From Tupaia tana (lineage: Eukaryota > Chordata > Mammalia > Scandentia > Tupaiidae): a stretch of 64,000 nucleotides of DNA. Positions 35,195-46,171 of this stretch are shown piece after piece. A program made the position numbers and the translations under genes. The DNA lies in the NCBI GenBank assembly GCA_026018925.1, contig JAKSZU010000018.1, positions 7,842,320-7,906,319 on the forward strand. The letters are read 5' to 3'. Each line of letters begins with the position of its first letter. Positions within the stretch are counted from its first letter, which is position 1. Below the pieces are notes generated by a model, which was not told where the DNA came from, did no database searches, and was given only the letters and a program-made list of their open reading frames with translations.

Positions 35195-35440
35195 GGTATG
35201 GTGGAAAGAGTCTTGACTTGATATTCAAATACTCTCAGACACCAATTCTAGCTCTGTCATTTTATAAGCTGAGTGAGTTTGGGCAAGCCACCTTTGTGAG
35301 TCTCTGTTCTTTTATCTTTGAACTAGAAAAATCATACTACCCAGCTCACAGGGAAATCTTTGAAGACAGAAGATTAAGTCTTTACAGAGAACAGTATGGC
35401 AGCAGGTATATAACAAATGTTAGATACAAGGTGGCCTTGG
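35195..35440 (+). repeat. MIR element
   Basis: 'tggtatggtggaaagagtct', 'aattctagctctgtcatttt' and 'gagtttgggcaagccacctt' are MIR sense-strand landmarks. Confidence 0.8.
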
Positions 35441-35711
35441 GCACTTTTTCCCTGGGCAGAGGCAGGTGTGAGTCCCAAAGAGTCACTGACCTCACAGGGA
35501 AATCAGGTAAGTTTTCTGTCTGGGGAAAGGGCCTGACATGATCTCTACTCAGGAAGCTGTTGAAATCCAAGATGTGCAGAGAAGTTGGCAGAGTCCTCTA
35601 ACCTATCATCTCCTGATTCTCCTGCTTTCTTGGGGCAAACTTCTCACTTCATTATTTTGAGCCTTAGTTTCCTCAAGAGTTCAGGGACTCAGAAAATAAA
35701 ATCTGGGGAAG

Positions 35712-36129
35712 TGTTATGGTTTGGATGATGGTTTGTCCCTCCAAGTTTCATGTTTTGAAATTTGGTGTTGGGAGATGATAATGGCTAGAGGGGTGTGATT
35801 GGATCATGATGACTGAGTCACAGAGGCAACACTCTCTTGAACAGATTAATAATGTCTCACAAGACCCAGTGAGTTCTGTCTCTCATGAGGAGAGTCTAGC
35901 TCTCACAAAGAGACTTCAGTTCTCATGAGATACCGTTGCTATAAAGGATGGGATCGCTGCCTGTGTCTGTCATCCTCTGTGCTTCTATTGGCTATGCTCT
36001 AAGCCTTCCACCATTGTGTGATGGCTTTGACCTTTCTAGCTACCAGAACTGTGAGTCAAACTCAACCTGTATTCTCTTAATTCTCCCAGTCTCAGGTAAT
36101 TTTTAGCAATGCAATAACACACTAAGACA
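35712..36129 (+). mobile_element. Solo MaLR (ERVL-MaLR) LTR
   Basis: A 418-bp LTR from 'tgttatggtttggatgatgg' to 'aacacactaagaca', the characteristic start and end of MST/MLT1-type LTRs. Middle landmarks such as 'ccagaactgtgagtcaaact' are present. No internal sequence flanks it. The 5-bp flanks (ggaag and gtagg) are only partly alike, consistent with age. Confidence 0.85.
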
Positions 36130-37185
36130 GTAGGTCATTCTGGCTAAATATGCATAGGGTCAGTCTCCTAGGCTTGTTGAAGGTGACTTCTGTTGTTGAG
36201 AAAATGTTTTCTTCCCTTTCAAGCAATCTGCAAGGACAGGATTGTATCTTTTGGAAGTGTCCAAGAAGCTAAATGTGAGTATTAAATGAGATGATGTTAA
36301 AAAGAAATACTTCATCATAAACAACAGGACTCTGGTGAGAAGGGAGGGACTGTTTGCATTGTGATGATCACGAAGACTTTTTGGATGGTTTTACTTTTCA
36401 ACTTTTCTCTAAGGGTGGGGATAGCCCTGGGGGAAGCGTACCATAGGATTAACATCCTTTCCCAGTTCTCTAGTCATCTATACACAGGCTTGAATTGCTG
36501 AGTCATGAGTGGAGGGTTGGTTCAGATCTTCATTTCTGAAATATTTGCTGTGCAGTTTACTCTGAGCCAGGCATTGTGTTAGCTTTTGCGAAAACTGAGA
36601 GGAGGATTGCAGCCCTCTCCCTGAAAAGCATTGCTCACGGTCTGGGGCGGGTGAGCAGATGCACCTAACTAATCATTAAGCCACAAAGCAATGAATGCTG
36701 GGATTATCCATGCAAAGTGCTTAGAATACTGTCTGAGCACATGATAAGAGCTCAATACCTCTTGATTACTATTATGATCAATATAATTATTATTATTAAA
36801 CATGCAGGTTGCAATGGGAGTATCAAGGGTGGGTGTTGAGAGGATGGCTCATTTAGCCTGGAAGCTCAAAGAAAATTTCAGAGAGAAGGATGTTTGAGTC
36901 TTGAAAAGATGAGAATGTGTCTATGTTCAAGGAGAGGAAAATGCATTCTAGTGGTCAAGGAAACATATACAAAAGCCTCTCATGTGAATATACATGCTAT
37001 GTTGAGATAACTGCAAGTTGTTTTAGCAAGACTGAGATATAAGGTGTGTGTGTGTGTGTGTGTGTGATGTCCAGAGATGTAAATGAGAAGGTGAGTGGGA
37101 AACAGTCTGCTGGAAAAGGTGCTTGTTCTTGTTCTTCCTGCTGAGCAGCTTGGAGTTAATAGGAACATGGCACACACACACACAC
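36130..37185. other. Non-coding stretch with old repeats and (TG)n
   Basis: 'tactgtctgagcacatgata' at about 36728-36770 is a MIR 3' end (plus strand). 36535-36600 may be an L2 fragment. A (TG)n run is at 37043-37066 and a (CA)n run at about 37171-37188. No gene. Confidence 0.5.
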
Positions 37186-37189
37186 ACCT

Positions 37190-37425
37190 GTGAAATTCAT
37201 GATAGAGCATGTGTGCATGCATACGAGAGTGAGAGGGAAAGAGAACACCCTCTACAGGGTTTGGTAATGCAGTGATTCTGTTCTAACTCTCCAGCCCGCC
37301 AGGATCCTGGACAGTCGTGCACATATCTCCCATGTTTTTAGGACAATGGGGCCAGGGGCTCGAACCACATTCAACATATAACTCCAGCTCTGCTCTGATA
37401 CACTTCTGACTGTGCTGCAGAATTT
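37190..37425 (-). repeat. SINE, long-head variant (reversed)
   Basis: 'gagagtgagagggaaagaga', a body with 'gccaggatcctgg', then 'ggggctcgaaccacattcaa' as the reversed B-box region and an eroded head. An A run follows at 37427-37439. Confidence 0.7.
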
Positions 37426-37480
37426 AAAAAAAAAAAAAAGAAATGGAAATTAAAATAACTAAAAACTCTGGCCAATTCAT

Positions 37481-37716
37481 TTTTTTAAAAATTTGCTACA
37501 GGGCATGTGTGCTCACCAGAGAAAGAAAGAGGAGAAAGCACGCCCCAGGGGATATGGCGACACCACAATCCCTCTTCCTTTATTCTCCTCTCAGGATTTT
37601 GGGCACACACGTATGGGCCTGGTGTGTTTTTCAAGCTGCCAGGTCTAGAACTGAAACCATGTGGTTGGCTACGTAGAACCCACCTGCCTTGGCCACCACA
37701 TCACCTGGCTAGCCCC
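37481..37716 (-). repeat. SINE, intermediate variant (reversed)
   Basis: 'tttgctacagggcatgtgtg' end, 'caggattttgggcacacacg', and the head ending 'cacctggctagcccc'. It is shorter in the CT-rich part than the main family. Confidence 0.75.
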
Positions 37717-37927
37717 AGAACAATTGATATTAATTCAGAAGTCTAGCCTTCTAAAGCAGAATTGTTTGTCATGTCAAAATGTTAGGAAGAATCTGCGTAA
37801 AGAGGAATGGCAGAGTATACCAATGTGTTTCTATGATTTGATTAAGTGTTAAGATGGTCATTAAAGGACAGTATGAAATATCTTGAGGAAGTGTAAGCAA
37901 TGTAGCATCAAGAGAAAAATGTCTAGG

Positions 37928-38199
37928 GGAACCAGCAGTTAGCGTAATGGCTGTGTTGCTGGACTTCCATGTAGTCGACCGCGGTTCATGTCCCGGACCC
38001 AGTGGCTTAAAACTCACGCCGGGTGCGTGTGTGTGTGCGTGCCCAAGATCCTGAGAGGAGAATGGAGGAGAAGGAATTGCGGAGTGACCATCCCCCTTGG
38101 GGGGTGATTTCTCACTTTCTGTCTCTCTGTCTCTCTCTGTCTGGTGAGCGCACGTGCTCTATAGCAAAAACCTCTCCCCCCCAAAAAATAAAAAAGAAA
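37928..38199 (+). repeat. Young tRNA-derived SINE with 15-bp TSD
   Basis: 'gaaccagcagttagcgtaat' head with 'gaccgcggttcatgtcccgg'. 'agaaaaatgtctagg' (37913-37927) and 'agaaaaacgtctagg' (38200-38214) differ by one C/T. Confidence 0.93.
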
Positions 38200-38214
38200 A
38201 GAAAAACGTCTAGG

Positions 38215-38857
38215 AATAAAACTGACGATAAAAGGAATCTCAATTTTATTACACACTGTGTTGAACTAGAAAACTAGAAGGCATTACTTTGAGAAGTTAA
38301 AGGTATTACCTGTGGGTAGAGGTGTTATGGAAATTTTATTTGCTTTTTTTTGTATTTATTCCAATCAGGGAAAAAAGGTAGGAGAAAGAGGGTTTGTGCC
38401 CAGTGCAGAAACTAAGTAACCAGCTCACAGATTATAGCTCTCCAAAGCTGTCTCGCTTGACTTGTTCAGGCCAGGCCTCCCTGAGCTGAAAAATGAGACT
38501 TGGTAAACTTATGAGTGAACCAATACCCTACAATGCGATATAACAAGAAAGCTGACCTGTCTCTAACAGGGGCTGCAGGACTTCTTAGGCAGAAAAGAGC
38601 AGGATAATAGGGTCTTGGGGAAGGCTTCTTGTGGACAGTGGGATTCTTTAGGTCTTAAAGGATGTGAAGGTTTCGATGGTCAGAGGGAGGAAATTAGCAT
38701 GAACTCTCTTGTCTTGTCTAGGTCTTAAATAAGTACTTTACCTCTTATTTTTGAAGATCTGTTGCATCACCATGCTGGTGCTTCTTAGTGGAAGGGGTGG
38801 TAAGCCTAACAAGTTGCCTGGTTAGGAACATGTCTATAATCCTAGAAATGAAGGTGA
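38215..38857. other. Non-coding stretch, nothing firmly recognised
   Basis: A possible L2-like scrap lies at 38600-38690. No gene. Confidence 0.4.
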
Positions 38858-39045
38858 CAGCTACTATCAATATTTGCTGAATACTTGCTCATGCTTTACT
38901 TTGCCTCATGCATGCTTACAGGAGTCCTGTTGTACTTGCTGTGTTTACAGACTGGAAAATTAGGCTTCGAAAGTTCACCTAGGGCAACGGTCAGTGCTAT
39001 GGGTAAAAACATAATCAGGCCAGTCTAACTCCATGGCCTGTGAGG
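38858..39045 (-). repeat. MIR element
   Basis: 'tgtttacagactggaaaatt', 'aggcttcgaaagttcaccta' and 'aggccagtctaactccatgg' follow the reverse-complement MIR order. Confidence 0.7.
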
Positions 39046-39496
39046 GAACACTTTTCATTCCCTTTTCCATTTGTAACCAACAGTGCTCACTTTCCTGTTT
39101 ATCATATCATCTATCCTCATAGCAGCTGGCTAAAGAATCAAGACCCACGATTTGATCTCCATTTTGGGAATGAGAATAGTGAAGTACTGAGATCCACTTA
39201 TTCACACAACAAATATTTGAGTATTTGTTGAATGAGTAGAGTGTACAAAATGCTGTGCCCAGTGGCTGGGATGGCAATGCCCACAGGGCTCTGTGGCATG
39301 TTAGGTGAGATCAGTGTCCTCATTCCTGGCCAGCTGCCGCCCTGTCCTGTGTTCTGTGTGACTGATAGTGTGGAAGCTGTGTCATCTAACAGAGAGGACC
39401 CTAAGCAAGCTACGTGTCTCTTAGCAGATATTCTCTCCTTTCTGAGCCCCCTGCTCTTACTAAAAAGCTTCAGGGCTGAATTCAGAGACTTCCTTT

Positions 39497-39560
39497 CCCC
39501 CTCCCCTCCCCTCCCCTCCCCCCTTCCCTTCCCTTCCCTTTTTCCTTTCCTTTCTTTTCC
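39497..39560 (+). repeat. (CCCCT)n / CT-rich tract, G4-capable on minus
   Basis: Tandem CCCCT units followed by CCCTT and CTTTT units. The minus strand has five consecutive runs of four or more G spaced by single A, which meets the G-quadruplex pattern. Confidence 0.9.
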
Positions 39561-39569
39561 TCTTCTCTT

Positions 39570-39816
39570 CTTTTTTTCTTTTCTAGGTTTTTGCCATAGA
39601 GTGCATGAGCTACCTAGAGATATAGAGAAAGGGAAATTGAGAAATTACCTCCTAAGGGGAGGTCATGCCACAATCCCTTCTCCTCCATTCTCCTCCAGGA
39701 CTTTGGGCATGCATGCATATATGCCTGCATGATTTTCAAATTCCCAAGATCAGGACTCAAACTAGGGTCAGTTATGGGGGAGTCCAATGCCTCAACTCCC
39801 ATGCCAACTCCTGGCC
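39570..39816 (-). repeat. tRNA-derived SINE, older copy (reversed)
   Basis: 'ctaggtttttgccatagagt' to 'ccatgccaactcctggcc'. The CT tract before it is continuous with its T-rich tail, so the tract may have grown from that tail. Confidence 0.8.
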
Positions 39817-41585
39817 TTTTCAAAGTCTCTCCAGTTCTCTGGTATGATTCTACATTCCACTTTAGAAAAACAACATTTTTTACAACACCAGGAGGAAGGA
39901 TAATGCCCATAAATGAAACGTCAAGTAAGAAAAGCAATGCTGCCTGAAAGGGTCGATCTGCATGCAGGTCGAAACAGAAGAACATGGCCTACAGAGATCG
40001 CAGTCAGCATGCTGGTAGCCACGGAGGGAAGTGTGGCTGGGGTTGAAGGGAAAGGGTGCTTCTCAAGGGGACAATTGTGTCCTGGGTCTTGATGTGGGTA
40101 CTGATTCCATGGATGTATTTGCTTTGTGATGCTTTATTAACCTGTACTTTTATCAATTTGAGTTTTCTTTGTGCTTTTAAAATACTATAATAAGAAAGAT
40201 TTAAACAGCATCTAAAGAGAGCAGGAGGATGGGAGTGTTCCGACAGCATTGGACCAAGGCCAGAATCCTGGTTTGTGTTGTGATGAGGGCAGGTCGATGC
40301 CCCTTCTCTGAGGTGAGAGAGAACACTCAGGGTAGCAGCCTCATGTCACAGATGGGCACCAGAAAGCTCATGCAATCAGCATTGACTGGATTCCTCCAGT
40401 TCTGAGCTTGCATGGATACAGACGAATTGCGCTGCCTGGAGCCTGGAGCCCTGGATCGAAACACGCTGTCCTGAGCATTCAACAGGTGGCAGTCTTTCCT
40501 CAGCTTCAGGAAGCCACGTCCGGGCAGGGATTGCTTTTGTGTAACACCAAGAGCCAGGATGCAGATCTTGAGGGAAAAGGCTCTTTATTCCCCCAGCGAG
40601 GGTCTCATTCAAGTATTCCTGGGGCTTCAATTCAAGTATTCCCGCTTGTGGTGACTCTCTCGAGGGCTCTCAGTTACTCCAGGAGGAGCTCAGGACTGGT
40701 GGTTTCTCCAGCCCCTCCTCTGTGGATGCATCCCCAGCCCCTCTGACTGTCTCAGCTGGGGGTTGTCAGGCCTCACTCAGGGTCCTGCCCCTGGGGGCTG
40801 TCTTCAAAAACAAGAGAGAAGAATTTCTGGGAACCCAGTGATTGCTCCAACAGAGAAAATAGTATGAATATTTCATTAAGGTGGCTCGAGTTATTAAACA
40901 ACATTACAAAACCAAGTATGTTGGCAGGAATCTGAGAAGCACATTTACATGGATAAAAATAGCGGGAAAGGAGGCTAAGAGTGGGGACAGCCTCCGGGAA
41001 AGCCCTCACAGGGACCCGAGTGGAGGGCCCAGCCCTTCAGGACCTCTCCAGGTCTGTGACAAGTAGCCTCTATCGCACCCTCTGCCCCCACACTAAGCAT
41101 GTTTAAAGCGAGGGGTGTAGTCAGTCAGGAACTGAGAAATAACAGGACAGAGTGGCATTTGGCAGCTCCAAGGACTGACCAGCAGACTGGGTAGTCTGGG
41201 GGATGTGGGTTCTTAGGCAATACCTTCCTGGTCTTGAGGGCCCTAAAGAGCTAGAAGAGGCTTGGAACTCAGGACTACCTAAGGGGACCATCCTGGATTC
41301 TCTTCTGGGCTAGGAGATAGTCAAGGCCAGAAAAATATGTGAGACCCGCTTATTATGGGCCTCAGGGAGGGTGGTGTTCATTGCGGGGCTCCATGACTCC
41401 CACTTTCCTGATCTTGCTCTTCCATCCCTCTCGCTGGCTGATGGACCAGAACATACAAAAGCCTCTTTGTTTAGCCTTCACCGAAACATCTAGATTCTCT
41501 TTCCCTCTGTGTCTTATCTAGTGTATCTCCACTTGTGTAAGGCAAGCTGACTTCTGTGGAGGTAACAGAAAGAATAGTATAACAA
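39817..41585. other. Non-coding; possible short LTR at 40538-40768
   Basis: No gene is supported. On the minus strand 40768 to 40538 starts TG, ends 'ggtgttacaca' and has an AATAAA in the expected place ('gggaataaagagcc'), which resembles a 231-bp LTR. No flanking duplication or primer site is clear, so it stays a candidate. Overlapping ORFs at 40376-40746 on both strands are not convincing. Confidence 0.35.
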
Positions 41586-41589
41586 CATG

Positions 41590-41885
41590 CATTGAAACAT
41601 TGCAGGGCCTAATGCCATGCTAACTTAGCATATTAGTTATTTATAAATAATTTCTCATAAAGCTCGAGGTAAAACTATCATTATCCGTATTTTGCAGATG
41701 AGGACATCGTAGTGTAGAGAGGTTAAGTGAATTACTCAGGGTCTCACTGCTAGTGCCGGGTCGTTGGAAAAGTCATGGCGTGTTTTTCTGTTTTTCTATT
41801 TAAAACTGCATCATGACTTTTCTGATGATCCAGTAGATGTCAGAGAGGAATTGAAATGCAGGTTTGTCTGAATCTAGAGCCTACA
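41590..41885 (-). repeat. MIR element split by a MITE
   Basis: 'ttatccgtattttgcagatg', 'agagaggttaagtgaattac' and 'gggtctcactgctagt' are MIR reverse complement. It resumes after the inserted element with 'gaattgaaatgcaggtttg' and 'tctgaatctagagcc'. Confidence 0.8.
41757..41831. mobile_element. 75-bp palindromic MITE in MIR
   Basis: Inverted termini 'gggtcgttggaaaagtcatg' and, reversed from the far end, 'ggatcatcagaaaagtcatg'. It sits inside a MIR that continues on both sides, so it is a real insertion. It is too short to code. The fold and the 'gaaaagtcatg' motif resemble mariner-derived miniature elements. Confidence 0.65.
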
Positions 41886-41933
41886 TTTTTTTTGCATCTT
41901 GGTCAGAGAATGTGTCAAAAGCTTCTGGCTCCC

Positions 41934-42212
41934 GGGACCAGCAGTTAGCGTAATGGCTATGTCGCTGGACTTCCATGTAGTTGACTGTGGTTCGCGTCCC
42001 AGACCCGGTGGCTTAAACTCACACCGGGCGCGTGTGCGTGTGTACCCAAGATATTGAGAGGAAAATGGAGGAGAAGGGATTGCGGCATGGCCATCCCCCC
42101 GGGGCGTGATTTCTCGCTTTTTGTCTCTCTGTCTTTCTCTGTCTGTCTGACAAGCACATGTGCCCTAAAGCAAAAACCTCTTCAAAGAAAGAAAAAAAAA
42201 TAAGATAAAAAA
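41934..42212 (+). repeat. Young tRNA-derived SINE with 17-bp TSD
   Basis: 'gggaccagcagttagcgtaa' head. 'aaaagcttctggctccc' (41917-41933) and 'aaaagcttctggccccc' (42213-42229) differ at one base. The tail has an added 'taagataaaa' segment. Confidence 0.93.
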
Positions 42213-42289
42213 AAAAGCTTCTGGCCCCCCAATTCCATGGTAATCCCAAAGAAAAGTATCAGACAGGAGAACTCATGGAAAAAGATAAA

Positions 42290-42482
42290 GGGTGAGGGCA
42301 TCAGGATCAGGGAAATCTGGGTTATTTATGAAGTCTGCTGCTTACTCTGAGCAACTTAACCATGGAAAGCTTCCATTTTCATTTTCTCTAGTTACTGTGA
42401 AAACTAATCAAGAAATATCTTTAATGTGATATTATATTAAATTGCTTGGTGTCTGACATACAGTAGGTACTCAATATGTGTT
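42290..42482 (+). repeat. MIR element
   Basis: 'tgctgcttactctgagcaac' in the core and 'acagtaggtactcaatatgt' at the end are sense-strand MIR landmarks. Confidence 0.75.
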
Positions 42483-44200
42483 AAAGCCCTTCTTTTTCTT
42501 CTGTTCCCCTTACCTGCCCGCTAGACTTGATTTTCTTGCAGGTTTGATTCCTTCTGCCCAGGAAGAGTTTCTTCACAGAGGCTATGACTGGTAGCCAAGC
42601 TGTGTGTCTTTTGGACGTTCTCTTCTTGCACCTTGAACTCCTCCTATCATGGTACTTATCACATTGTACTATCATATTGTACAGGTTGTTCAGTTATTCA
42701 TATATCCCTCCACAACTGGGAACTTGTGTGCCAGGAAACGTGTTTACTTGGTTCACTAAGGAATTCCAAGGTAGCAACAGGAAGCCTAAAATGTTAGCAT
42801 GTTTAATAAATATCTGTAGATGGATGGGTGAATGGATGAACTGATGGGTGGACTGAGGGTAGATGTATAGATGGAGGAACTGTTGGGCAAGTGGAGGGTT
42901 GATGAAAAAAAGGTGAATGGATTTATGGATGGATGGGCAGGTTTATGGGTAGGTTGATCAAGGAAGGATGGATGGATGCGTGGATGGATTAATCATGGAT
43001 GGACACACAGATGGCTAGTTCAAGTATGTTTATTTAGAATACTCTATCTCATGTGTTTACAATGGTGGTTTCAGAAACACTGTCCTGTGTATTACTAACT
43101 GCTTGGCTTTTACCATCTTGGAATAGGCAAGGGCAGTACCTATGCCTTGCCCTGCCCAGGCAGATAAGGGCCGTTGTCCAGCTCAACCCCCACAAACAAA
43201 AGCTTTTACTAGAGCTTTTTCATCTTCACAAACTTCTGGGGAAAAGAAAATTTTCTTTGGCAAAAGTGGATGCTGAACTCAATCACTCATAACCAGAATG
43301 CTCTCCACTCATGAAGAGGGGCTGCTTCTGATTTCTGGAATCTTGACTCTTTTATGTTGATGGGAAGGAGGGGAACTGATAACTACTGATAACCAAGCTG
43401 CTAATTGCTCTGCTTATCAGAAGATGGTCCTCATTGCAGTGTGCTGTGGAAGCCGGGTGGTTCAAAAGGCAAAGCAATGTGTCTGTGAGCAATGAGTGTG
43501 TGACTTGGCAGTGACAGGGTCCCAGAGGAGAGGTTAGGGTTCAGGGAGAAGTGAGGGAGGGCAGGGCAGTGGAATACTCTCAAGATAATCTCCTGTTCTT
43601 ATCAACGGCACGTTTCCCCAGCACACATACTCAATGTACTTGAACTTATAACCTTGAAAAGCAAAATAGCAGCTTCAATCTTTTAGGTCCCAAGGGAGGC
43701 AGATTCTGGTATTCTTGAGCCATTTGAGATAAATCCTGGGGTAGGTTTCAGATCTCAGGGTATCCGTTTCCTGTGTCCTCTCACTCCTCCTGTCACATAC
43801 TTCCCCCTCCTTCCTTGTAGATGATATTCAAGGGCTCTCTTCCTACCCAGCCCACAACCCCTTCTAAACAAGTTCTCATAGCAGAATCAGATCAATGCAG
43901 ACCCACAGAGATATTCATGATTGAGAAAGTTCTCAGCTGTGCCAGCGATTGAATTTATACCTATGAGATGAAGCTCCTATTTGCAATTGGACAAAGAAGT
44001 GAAGTTCATATCATAGACTAAAGATTCCCCAGTAAAGGGGGTTATTGGGTGACTTCTCAATAATTACTATAGAGAATAATTGTTCTATATAGGAAGAAGA
44101 GACAGGCTATAGGAAAGAATGGGAAGCAGGCAAGGAGAGCAAAGGAGGAAAGAAGGAAAGACTGTGAAAGGATGGATGGAAAGAAGAGAGAAGGAATGGT
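42483..44200. other. Non-coding with (GATG)n-like tandem repeat
   Basis: 42818-43010 is an imperfect tetranucleotide array of GATG/GTGGA units ('gatggatgggtgaatggatg'). The rest shows no gene or named repeat. The 86-codon ORF at 42584-42844 ends in the array and is unsupported. Confidence 0.6.
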
Positions 44201-44204
44201 ATAT

Positions 44205-44445
44205 AATGTTATCAAGCATCTTCTTAAATCAGGTACTAAATCACATGTTTTGTACATTTTCTTTAATGTCTAAGGCAATCTGGCAAAGCAGATATAGGCC
44301 TTCCATTTAATAGGCAGGGAAAGTGAGGTTCAGCAAAACTAATTAATGTGCATAAAGTCACACAATGACTGGAATTGAAGGCTACTTGATTCCAAAATAT
44401 TACTATTCTTTCAGACTGCCTTTTGCCTATTACTCCTGCTAAATT
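44205..44445 (-). repeat. MIR element
   Basis: 'tccatttaataggcagggaa', 'agtgaggttcagcaaaac' and 'aaagtcacacaatgactgga' follow the reverse-complement core. Confidence 0.75.
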
Positions 44446-45173
44446 TAGGTGGGTTGAACCTGGCATAGTCAGGTTCCAGGGATTAGCAGGGCAGAACGTT
44501 GTTGTCAGGCAGTATCTAAGTCTATACTAGACCATCTCTTAATTCTCAAACTCAGAAACTGGAATTACCAGCTGTTAAAACCCACTATCTGGAGATTGAA
44601 GTCCCAGTAAAGGACATATCTTAAGCAGGACAGTAGAATCATTTGTAGCAAGTGCTGGGACTAGAAATGCAGAGTTTTTAAAAAAATTCCTAGTGAGTTC
44701 ACTTTTAGTACTCTTTGAGGTTCCTGTATAGTCAATTTCATTATTTTGCATAAAGTCACAATACAAAGTCACAATACTATTGTACATAAATTCACAATAC
44801 ATGGGAGTACGAGATAGAAAACACAAAGATACAAATCCCTGTGGTCTACCTTGACACAGCTAATCTGTGAAACGAGATCATTGTGGTATGATGACCTGGA
44901 GCAGCCCTCATCTCATTTTTCAGTATATTAGTAGGATATTTTGAAGAAATTACTAGAAAGCATTTAGAAGATATGAATTGCATGGAGTAACCTGTGGCTA
45001 TAAGACTGAACTCACTTGTGTGCTACATTGAACTCTCATTATTGAGGGTGGTCAATAGGGCTGATAAGAATTCCAGGAAAGGCGTCTGATAAGGTATAGG
45101 GATAAGAAGAGTCAGAAGCCTCCAGTTTTGACCAAACTTTCTTATTTTCAGTTTGCCATTTTAAAAATAAATG
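44446..45173. other. Non-coding stretch, nothing recognised
   Basis: A small tandem duplication of 'aaagtcacaatac' lies at about 44753-44780. No gene. Confidence 0.45.
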
Positions 45174-45317
45174 GGCATGGGGCTGGCAGGTGGTGTGGTG
45201 GTGAAGGGTGCTGAACTCCCACATGGCTGACTCCTGGACCTCGTGGCTTTATCACTTTCCCTTTCTCTTTCTCTTGCTCTGTCCTCCTCTGATAAAATTA
45301 AAAAAAAAATTCTTGAG
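45174..45317 (+). repeat. Internally deleted tRNA-derived SINE with TSD
   Basis: Head 'ggggctggcaggtggtgtgg', B-box remnant 'tcctggacctcgtggctt' joined directly to the late CT-rich body 'tatcactttccctttctc'. About 100-130 nt of mid-body are missing. 'aaaataaatg' flanks it at 45164-45173 and 45318-45327. Confidence 0.85.
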
Positions 45318-45985
45318 AAAATAAATGAGGATGATAAAAGCAAGTTTCCTTAGGACTGTTCTCAGCCTAAAGCTTCATGTTCCTATAACAGCAGCTCTGA
45401 GTAATCTCTTGACATCTTAAGGCTTTCTGATGGTCCCCTTTGGTGATCTTCCTAGTTCTGTGATAAAGCCCAAACTTAGGACAGGTCTGTGGGTCCCCTT
45501 CTGGTCTGGGTCCTGGCTATCTTAGAAGCATCATCTCCTATCTGATCCTCTATCCCCATTCTGTCTTCAGAGTTATCCTGCTGCCTCATTGGCAGGGCCC
45601 CTGTGCCTGAAATCCCACCACCAAAACCTTTTCCTCTCTCTACGATCTCAGCTCTGCTATAATTTCAGGAAAGAATGCCTCAATCCACATATATATCTCA
45701 ACTTCCTGTCTGTTCTAGGTCTTCTTCCCCACATTAACTCTTGTAATCAAACTTTATGTTGATTTGTGAGTGACCATTTTCTTGTTAAACCTAACAGTAA
45801 ACTCTATTAAGTTTAGGATCATTCTGCTTTATGCTGTTCATTGTATCTCGGTTGAGAACGTATGATGGAGCCAAACACTTGTTGAATGAATGAAAAAAAA
45901 AAAACACAGATGGAGGGAGGAGTAGAGGGAAAGGTAGAGGGTGGAAGAAGTGGAGAGAGGAAGAGTCAGAAGAATAGAAGAAAAA
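45318..45985. other. Non-coding stretch, nothing firmly recognised
   Basis: A MIR/L2-type end ('cacttgttgaatgaatg') is near 45877. 45904-45975 is a purine-rich run. No gene. Confidence 0.4.
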
Positions 45986-45989
45986 ATGA

Positions 45990-46171
45990 TCACCATATGT
46001 AGCCAATTTTTCTTTGAGAAGACATCTAGAGTCAATCACAAATGGGTAGACCAGTCAGATGTGACCCCAGCCAATATAATTCCTTTGAATTTCTCCTACG
46101 TCCCCAGAGCTAAATCCTCATAGAAGACTCCTTCTGGTGCTTAAAGCCCCAAAGGGCAGATTCCATACTCT
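45990..46171 (+). repeat. Copy 1 of a local direct repeat
   Basis: From 'accatatgtagccaattttt' to 'gcagattccatactctc'. It is repeated in the same orientation at 48795-48982 at roughly 80-85% identity. 'gtgggtagaccagtcag'-type and 'agctaaatcctcat' blocks are shared. No family recognised. Confidence 0.75.

Noticed and set aside
39232..39732. 166-aa plus-strand ORF
   Set aside because: It runs from unique sequence through a CCCCT tract (SPSPPLPSPLPFPSLFPFLS...) into a SINE. Low complexity and repeat content make it non-coding.
40538..40768. Short minus-strand LTR
   Set aside because: TG...CA-like ends and AATAAA are present, but there is no target duplication, no primer-binding site that fits a tRNA, and the length is unusually short. 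Left as a note only.
42818..43010. CRISPR array or satellite
   Set aside because: Irregular GATG/GTGGA units without constant repeat-spacer spacing. It is a diverged tetranucleotide microsatellite, and CRISPR is not expected in a mammal.
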